The position numbers were made by a program, and so were the translations under genes. 64,000 bases of DNA from CAG-791 sp002392385 (lineage in GTDB: Bacteria; Bacillota; Clostridia; Lachnospirales; Lachnospiraceae): the NCBI GenBank assembly GCA_946616295.1, contig CAMOIU010000003.1:3038-67037 (forward strand), written 5' to 3'. The notes beneath the pieces are model-generated. The model did not search any database and was not told the origin of the DNA. It saw only the letters and a list, made by a program, of their open reading frames with translations. Positions 58,949 to 64,000 of this stretch are shown here, piece after piece. Position 1 is the stretch's first letter. The number at the start of each line of letters is the position of its first letter.

Positions 58949-59749
58949 TCAGACAAACATTCTCCCCAGGATCTGTGCCACCGGCACGAACCGAAGAAAA
59001 CCGCATACCGCCGCGCTCAGTGCCAGAAACAGGAGATCTCTCCCCTGCACGGGCCGGGTCCCCGCGTAATAGAATTCTCCTCTGTATCCTCTGAGCAGCA
59101 TGCTGTCGTACAGGGCCTGCGCCCGGTCCATGCTCCTCAGAAGGAGCTGCCCGAGAAAAGAGCCCCACGCCCGGAAGCGGATCCCCTTCTCTCCCGGCGC
59201 CCGCAGGCTGTAGGCATCGGTCATGACGGACACCTCCCGCAGCATCACGGCGATGTACCGGTAGGTGAGCAGGAGGAGCGTCACGGCATACTCCGGCACA
59301 TGCATGGCGCGCAGGGCGGCGCAGAGCCGGTCGATCCCCGTCGTCGCCATGAGCAGGAAGGAAGCCAGCAGGCACAGGACGCCTTTGAGCATCAGCGTGC
59401 ACATGGACAGAACGCCGCCGGTCACCGTCACGGTCCCTATCTGCAGGACCGGCTGCCGGTCCAGGAAGGGGCTCCAGATCCCGACCGCGAGGACGAGCGG
59501 CAGGACATACCGGAGCCTCCGGAAACACAAAGAGACCGGGATCCCGCTCAGCTGATACAGGAGCACCGGCCACAGAACCATCGGCAGAAGACCGCTCAGA
59601 TCATATTTCCCGAACGACGCGACGGTTGCGATATATATGATTGCCGCGAGAAGTTTCACACCCGGATGCAGGTCGTGGATTCCCGAAGAGAGCGCTGCGA
59701 GATCGTCCATCCCGGCGAGGTCCCGCAGCGCTGCGTCCATTCTGTTCAT
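58949..59749 (-). CDS. cbiQ: Nickel/cobalt ECF transporter transmembrane protein
   Basis: A 266-residue protein from the ATG at 59749; a longer open frame upstream overlaps cbiM and is unlikely. It has the CbiQ N-terminus (I-H-D-L-H-P-G-V-K-L-L-A), five membrane helices, and the coupling-helix motif Y-D-S-M-L-L-R-G-Y-R-G-E-F near residue 220, with A-L-R-A-M-H-V-P near 136. It is the scaffold subunit linking CbiM to CbiO. Gaps are 40 nt to cbiM and 10 nt to cbiO. Confidence 0.92.
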   Translation of the reverse strand: MNRMDAALRDLAGMDDLAALSSGIHDLHPGVKLLAAIIYIATVASFGKYDLSGLLPMVLWPVLLYQLSGIPVSLCFRRLRYVLPLVLAVGIWSPFLDRQPVLQIGTVTVTGGVLSMCTLMLKGVLCLLASFLLMATTGIDRLCAALRAMHVPEYAVTLLLLTYRYIAVMLREVSVMTDAYSLRAPGEKGIRFRAWGSFLGQLLLRSMDRAQALYDSMLLRGYRGEFYYAGTRPVQGRDLLFLALSAAVCGFLRFVPVAQILGRMFV

Positions 59750-59789
59750 AGTTCTCTCTGTCTGCTTATGCGGTCTGTTTCGCGCCGCC

Positions 59790-60863
59790 TTATGTCGTCT
59801 GGTGTTTCGGGCTGGTGCCGGTCTTCTTCCGGAAGAAGCCTCCGGCGATACAGATCCCGGCGGCGACGGCCGCGACCAGCACACTTCCGATCAGTCCCGA
59901 GAAAGACGTCCCGGCTGCGCTGTCACTGTCCTTAAAGGCATAATCCGGCAGCAGAGAGGTCGTCTCCTGGATCCTGCCCGCCGTCTCCGCCACGGCGCTC
60001 TGCTTCCCGAAGTTCTCCTCGTCCAGCCCCATGTTCGCAGCGTAACCTTCCTCTTCGTTTCCGAAGAGCGCCCACTCGAGACCGTCCGGATTGCTGCTGG
60101 CGAAGAGGCTCAGTCCGCCGCCCACGAAAGCTGCCGTGACGGCGAGGACGATGATCGTCGTGCGGAGAGATCTCCTGGCCGGAAGCTGCGCCTTCTCTGC
60201 TCCCAGCTCCTGCAGGAGTTCCGGTCTGGCTTCATAGACGAACAGCAGGACCGCCGAGGTGATCAGTCCCTCGATCAGCCCGATGGCCAGGTGGATCGGC
60301 AGCATCAGTCCCGCAAAAGGAACGAAGGGCAGATCCGTGATCCCCGACAGGCTCGTCTCCAGAACGACGGAGAAGGCGCCGAGCTGCAGGGAGATCACGC
60401 ACCCCAGGATCGAAGCGACGATGATCCTCACGCGGGTATTCGCGCGGTCTTTTTCAGGGGAAGCGCCCTGCATGATCGGCCGCCAGATCAGATAATATCC
60501 CAAAAAGCACCCGTAAAAAGCCATATTCCACACATTCGCGCCCAGTGCCATCAGGCCTCCGTCCGCGAAGAACAGACATTGGATCGTCAGGATCACGATC
60601 ATGGACAGAAAGCCTGCATGCGGCCCCAGAAGTGCCGACAGGAGCATGCCGCCGCACAGATGTCCCGAAGAACCTGTCCCCGGAATCGTATAATTGATCA
60701 TCTGCCCCGCGAAGACCAGCGCCGAAGTGACCGCCATCACCGGCAGCTTCTCCGGGGCATTCTCTTTGCGCAGTTCTCTCACCGAAAGTCCCGCCGCCGT
60801 ACCAGACAGTACATACATTGTGCCCGCCACAGCCGGCGCGAGCAAAGCGTCCGCCATGTGCAT
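59790..60863 (-). CDS. cbiM: Nickel/cobalt ECF transporter component CbiM with fused CbiN/PDGLE-like tail
   Basis: A 357-residue protein starting M-H-M-A-D-A-L-L; the N-terminal Met-His-x pattern places the metal-binding amino group and histidine at the pore, and a further ligand-type histidine lies in S-S-G-H-L-C-G-G near residue 67. Residues 1-225 are the CbiM membrane domain. After a charged loop, residues about 245-345 form a CbiN/PDGLE-like part: two membrane helices flanking a loop with N-P-D-G-L-E-W near 266 and L-P-D-Y-A-F near 310. It selects Ni2+ or Co2+. AAAGGAGG precedes the ATG. A long inverted-repeat element lies 100 nt upstream. Confidence 0.92.
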   Translation of the reverse strand: MHMADALLAPAVAGTMYVLSGTAAGLSVRELRKENAPEKLPVMAVTSALVFAGQMINYTIPGTGSSGHLCGGMLLSALLGPHAGFLSMIVILTIQCLFFADGGLMALGANVWNMAFYGCFLGYYLIWRPIMQGASPEKDRANTRVRIIVASILGCVISLQLGAFSVVLETSLSGITDLPFVPFAGLMLPIHLAIGLIEGLITSAVLLFVYEARPELLQELGAEKAQLPARRSLRTTIIVLAVTAAFVGGGLSLFASSNPDGLEWALFGNEEEGYAANMGLDEENFGKQSAVAETAGRIQETTSLLPDYAFKDSDSAAGTSFSGLIGSVLVAAVAAGICIAGGFFRKKTGTSPKHQTT

Positions 60864-60962
60864 TCCGCAGTCCTCCTTTCCGATAGTTCTATATCAGTTT
60901 ACTCCGGAAAAGTGTCCTCTTGAAGCCCCCGGGGGGGATACTGACCCCGAAAAGGCCCTGCC

Positions 60963-61266
60963 GGAAACGGGGCTGTCGAATTATACAGTTCTATGCATAA
61001 ACAGTTCCGAGGGGTCTTCCGCAGCGCCGGTACTCGGCGAGGTATTGTCGAGCCGTAGTACCGTTGCAGCGAGGACAGAGCTAAGATTCATGCTTATGCA
61101 TGAATCTTAGCTCACGAGATTCGCTTTGCGAATCTCTTCTGATCGCAGCACCGAAATCGCCTGCGCGAATTTCGGTGCGCGCGCCTTCGGCGAAAAGGAC
61201 TAAGCGAAAGCGGGCCCCTCGGAACTGTTTATGCATGAAAAAAGTATAATGCGACAGCCCCGTTCC
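60963..61266. mobile_element. 304-bp MITE-like or structured-RNA element with long terminal inverted repeats
   Basis: The ends form an inverted repeat of about 52 bp: an outer part (60963-60986 with 61244-61266, one indel and one mismatch), 6-7 unpaired bases, and a perfect 22-bp inner part (60993-61014 with 61215-61236). Inside lie four stem-loops: CGGTACT/AGTACCG at 61028-61063, a perfect 16-bp stem at 61078-61113, GAGATTCGC/GCGAATCTC at 61116-61136, and GCACCGAAAT/ATTTCGGTGC at 61148-61178. Each terminal repeat holds an outward-facing TATAAT. There is no open reading frame. The right end reaches the stop codon of the neighbouring gene. This accounts for most of the 60864-61265 gap. Confidence 0.8.
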
Positions 61267-64000
61267 TAGTAAAAACTCAGCGGGATCAGATCGTCGCCTT
61301 TATAGTAATACCGGTATCGTCCGCCATCCAGATACACGGTGCAGTATGTCGCGGTGTATTTGTCCACACTGACATTGTAGCCGGAACTGCCCTGGAAGTG
61401 TGCCAGTGCCTCCGTACCTGAGCCGTTTGCATTGCATCTGTAAAGTTCGATGTCTTCAGAGTTGCTGTCCGCACTGACGGAATAGTAGAATTTTCCGTCG
61501 ATGACGTCGTTGATGACCGAGACCCTGTCCCCGAGACTTGTGACAGTCTCCATGCCCGTGCCGGTCAGCCTGCAGATGGAGACCGGCATGGTATCCAGGG
61601 CGGAAAGCGTGCTGCGCGCGTTCAGCAGTATATACTCGCCGGACCGTCTGCTGATATATCCGTGCTCCTCCAGTTCGGATACTCTGCCGGTCTCCAGATC
61701 GACAGCCCAGAGCGGATCCCCGACGCCGTCCGAATAACCGACATACGCGACGCCATCGTAGACAGCCCCGATATAGTAGGCGGCATTGAAGTCTTCCGTG
61801 CTCTCAAACAGCTGCAGGTTCTTCGGATAGCCTGTCGAGAGATCGTACCGGGTGAGCTGATCCGTGCCGCTTCCCTCGTCATGGCCGAAGTAGAGGAGGC
61901 TTTTCCCGTCGGTATAGATACTGCTGGATCCGTTCGCCTTGCTGAGATCGAATGCTTTGTCCATGGTGCCGCCGACGCTGCCGTATCTCAGAATTCCTCT
62001 GTCCATATCATAAAGGAACAGCGTATCCCCTGCCTGACGGATCGCGTCGTCGCGGTCCAGTCTGATGAATGCTTCCGGATCGCCGGTTTTTTCTGCTCCG
62101 CCATCCGCAGGGTCGCCGGCCCCTTCCCGCACCTGTCCCAGGAGCAGGGCCACGATCTCGTCATAGGTCATGGAGAGGTGGTCCCGGAACTTCTCAGGAC
62201 CGATCTTACAGCTTTCCTCCCAGATCCCGGACCAGCCTTTCTGCTCGGCGTCCCGTCTCGAAGCGATGGCATATGTGCTGCTCTGGAACAAACCTCCGTA
62301 GATCACCATATCTCCCATGTCGTCGATGGCAGACTGCAGCGTCACCTGGGGATCGCTCGCTCCCGAGAAATACTCGCTCCCCTCAAAACCATCCGTCCTG
62401 AATATCTCTGACTCGACGGTGAGTCTGCTGTCCTCCGCACCGGCGCGCAGGGAGTCGCGCATGGAATATTTGCGCATCCGGTACGAAGTCTCTTCCGATA
62501 CGTAGTTCAAACTCAGGATATACAGTGTCCCTGTATCCTTTCCGGTAAACACCGTATAGGCCGTGCTCGGCTCAAATGTACCGTACTGCACCATCCGTCC
62601 GTGGTGGTCCGTCCATACGTGTCCGAACATGTCATCGTAATGTTCGGCGGAATACTCGCCCGGGTACGGCATGTCATAGTGCAGTTCCCTCACCGCCCCA
62701 TTCTTGTACGTAAAGATATGAAGATCCGCGCAGGCCCAGTTTGGCCTGTCGGCGACAGTCGACTCCATGATGAACAGCTCCGGTATGCCGTCTCCGTCGA
62801 TGTCCTTGAGCGCGGCCGGCTGCGGCTCTACGTCCGGCTCGGCAAAAAGATCCTCGGGGGGATACTGCCATGTATAATCCCGGATATCCCTCTCATACGT
62901 ATACAGCACGGACAGATAAGCCTTGCTGTAATCGCTGATCAGGGCAGGAAGATCCGTCTCAAAGAGATCACCGATCGGATCTGAAGGATCCGTCCCGTCG
63001 TAATCGCTGATGCCGGCGGCAGGGTCTATCTCATCGGAATCGCTTATGACAGCAGCAGGGTCCATCCCATCAAGGAGTCCGGAATGGTTCCCGAAATGGC
63101 TCCCCGCGAAGCGGCCAAAGAGACCGAACACTCCCAAGACCGCCGCTGCACCTGCAAGGATCTTGAGCACTAATGCCCTCTTCGCGTTGAGGGCAGCTCT
63201 GCGGGCCTGGGAGGCGAGTTTCCTGTTTCTCCCGATCTTATCACGGTCCCGGTTCCGTGCGGCCGCTTTCCTGTTTCTATCCGGATCTCCCCTGTGCGCG
63301 CCAGTGTCCGGCTCCGCAGGGTCTTCAGAATAGTCAGGCTCTGCCGGGCCTGTGAAATGCTCCGGTTCTGCAGGACCTGTAAAATGCTCCGGTTCTGCAG
63401 GACCTGCGGTATAGTCCGGCTCCGCGGGGCTTGCGGTATAGTCCGGGCCTGCAGGTCTTGTAAAATGCTCCGGCTCTGCATGATGACTGCTCGGAGAGTC
63501 CGGCGTTTTATTCGGCCGGGCACTCTGCCACCTTTCCGGCTGAGGGGTCGCACTCCGTGGTGCGGCCGGTCGGCCCGGCGTCTGGTCGACGGCTGGCCGG
63601 CCCGGCTGCTGCCCGGTCGGCTGACTCGGTTGCTGCGGCGCATGCTCGGGAGCCGGCTGCGAAGCCGGTTGCTGTCCGGTCGGCTGCGAAGTCGGCTGCG
63701 AGATCGGCTGTTGTGGTACTTGCTCCGGGGTCGGCTGCGTGGGCGGCTGCTGCGGTGCCTGATTCGGAGTTGGCTGCGTGGTAGGCTGTTGCGGTGCATG
63801 CTCCGGAGTCGGCTGCGTGGGCGGCTGCTGCGGTGCCTGATTCGGAGTTGGCTGCGTGGTAGGCTGTTGCGGTGCATGCTCCGGAGTCGGCTGCGTGGCC
63901 GGCTGCTGCGGTGCCTGTTCAGGAGTCGGCTGCGTGGCTGGCTGCTGCGGTGCATGCTCCGGAGTCGGCTGCGTGGCCGGCTGCTGCGGTGCCTGTTCAG
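61266..64000 (-). CDS. Large envelope protein: Pro/Gln repeats, membrane anchor, EF-like motif and propeller-like C-terminus (N-terminus outside window)
   Basis: The frame ending at 61266 is open to the right edge with no stop, so about 911 C-terminal residues are visible and the start lies beyond 64000. In order: a Pro/Gln/Thr-rich region of 13-residue units such as P-E-H-A-P-Q-Q-P-A-T-Q-P-T; short P-A-E-P-E-H-F-T-G repeats; a basic segment (R-N-R-D-R-D-K-I-G-R-N-R); one membrane helix (L-K-I-L-A-G-A-A-A-V-L-G-V-F-G-L); an acidic segment; a D-I-D-G-D-G-I-P-E-L calcium-type motif; and about 300 residues of repeats with L-Y-D-M-D-R-G, V-A-Y-V-G-Y and L-Y-R-C-N-A-N-G-S-G, like DUF5050 propellers. 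Cytosolic repeats and an outer propeller are likely. Function unknown. Confidence 0.8.
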   Translation of the reverse strand, partial: EQAPQQPATQPTPEHAPQQPATQPTPEQAPQQPATQPTPEHAPQQPTTQPTPNQAPQQPPTQPTPEHAPQQPTTQPTPNQAPQQPPTQPTPEQVPQQPISQPTSQPTGQQPASQPAPEHAPQQPSQPTGQQPGRPAVDQTPGRPAAPRSATPQPERWQSARPNKTPDSPSSHHAEPEHFTRPAGPDYTASPAEPDYTAGPAEPEHFTGPAEPEHFTGPAEPDYSEDPAEPDTGAHRGDPDRNRKAAARNRDRDKIGRNRKLASQARRAALNAKRALVLKILAGAAAVLGVFGLFGRFAGSHFGNHSGLLDGMDPAAVISDSDEIDPAAGISDYDGTDPSDPIGDLFETDLPALISDYSKAYLSVLYTYERDIRDYTWQYPPEDLFAEPDVEPQPAALKDIDGDGIPELFIMESTVADRPNWACADLHIFTYKNGAVRELHYDMPYPGEYSAEHYDDMFGHVWTDHHGRMVQYGTFEPSTAYTVFTGKDTGTLYILSLNYVSEETSYRMRKYSMRDSLRAGAEDSRLTVESEIFRTDGFEGSEYFSGASDPQVTLQSAIDDMGDMVIYGGLFQSSTYAIASRRDAEQKGWSGIWEESCKIGPEKFRDHLSMTYDEIVALLLGQVREGAGDPADGGAEKTGDPEAFIRLDRDDAIRQAGDTLFLYDMDRGILRYGSVGGTMDKAFDLSKANGSSSIYTDGKSLLYFGHDEGSGTDQLTRYDLSTGYPKNLQLFESTEDFNAAYYIGAVYDGVAYVGYSDGVGDPLWAVDLETGRVSELEEHGYISRRSGEYILLNARSTLSALDTMPVSICRLTGTGMETVTSLGDRVSVINDVIDGKFYYSVSADSNSEDIELYRCNANGSGTEALAHFQGSSGYNVSVDKYTATYCTVYLDGGRYRYYYKGDDLIPLSFY
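63660..64000 (-). repeat. 39-bp coding tandem repeats
   Basis: A 39-bp unit coding for a 13-residue Pro/Gln/Thr-rich segment repeats in register from about 63720 to the right edge, with alternating E-Q/E-H/N-Q variants, and more degenerate copies extend to 63660. The array continues past the window. Confidence 0.85.

Noticed and set aside
60864..60962. Cobalamin or NiCo riboswitch upstream of cbiM
   Set aside because: I could not find the conserved core of either class in the leader; only the GC-rich hairpin and the inverted-repeat element are visible.
63170..63955. A 261-codon Arg/Ser-rich minus-strand frame near the right edge
   Set aside because: It is a shifted reading of the Pro/Gln repeat region; the frame continuous with the 61266 gene is open throughout and has sensible composition.
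1..64000. tRNA, rRNA, insertion sequences, prophage genes
   Set aside because: No cloverleaf, rRNA-like segment, transposase, integrase or phage structural motif was recognised on either strand.

Overview
The window looks like a chromosomal segment of an anaerobic, moderately GC-rich Clostridia (Bacillota), probably a Lachnospiraceae-type gut or rumen bacterium. The evidence is strong AGGAGG-type ribosome sites, lipoprotein signal peptides of the M-K-K-K...L-M-A-G-C-G kind, a SpoVK/CbxX-like AAA ATPase, the glpP-glpK-glpF plus three-component G3P dehydrogenase arrangement, and many carboxylate transporters. This assignment is inference from gene content. I saw no rRNA, tRNA, CRISPR array, insertion sequence or prophage.

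Layout. 1-4.3 kb: the 3' end of one TRAP receptor gene, a small YcxB-like membrane protein, and a complete TRAP operon (dctP-hairpin-dctQ-dctM). 4.5-12.1 kb: a minus-strand export group (MMPL/RND pump, giant LxxG-repeat secreted protein, MntP-like protein), then TetR and TVP38 family genes. 12.2-16.1 kb: XRE regulator, PatB/MalY-type C-S lyase and a polar amino-acid ABC transporter, probably a sulfur amino acid uptake and cleavage unit, followed by the remnant of an M20 peptidase gene. 16.6-31.9 kb: a sigma-54 activator followed, in convergent orientation, by an 11-gene minus-strand CoA catabolic cluster (acyl-CoA dehydrogenase, crotonase, two GntP permeases, two hydratase-2-type MaoC proteins, acyl-CoA ligase, three class III CoA-transferases, a YczE-like protein). 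A consensus -24/-12 promoter stands at the head of that cluster, which links it to the activator 13 kb away. 32.2-41.6 kb: DUF554 protein, then LysR divergent from a tripartite tricarboxylate (TctCBA) transporter and four enzymes that resemble four-carbon sugar-acid (threonate/erythronate) catabolism.

41.7-46.5 kb: housekeeping and small genes (phosphoribosyltransferase, a zinc-ribbon protein with a GG-leader-like N-terminus, DUF1624 acyltransferase, CYTH, DeoB, and a PD-(D/E)XK-like orphan). 46.6-47.2 kb: a non-coding array of ten inverted-repeat units with a constant 52-53 bp period. 47.3-53.8 kb: a glycerol regulon headed by the antiterminator glpP, with strong RNA hairpins in every larger gap. 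54-60.9 kb: ThrH, a secreted metallo-beta-lactamase protein, an AAA ATPase, nitroreductase, a His-rich CsoR-family regulator and a CbiMQO nickel/cobalt transporter. 60.96-61.27 kb: a 304-bp element with long terminal inverted repeats and internal stem-loops. 61.3-64 kb: a large repeat-rich envelope protein running off the right edge.

The strongest candidates for something undescribed are the sigma-54-controlled CoA cluster, the helically phased repeat array beside a nuclease-like gene, and the inverted-repeat element at 61 kb. The aldolase-free C4 sugar-acid cluster with its own TTT transporter is a further candidate.
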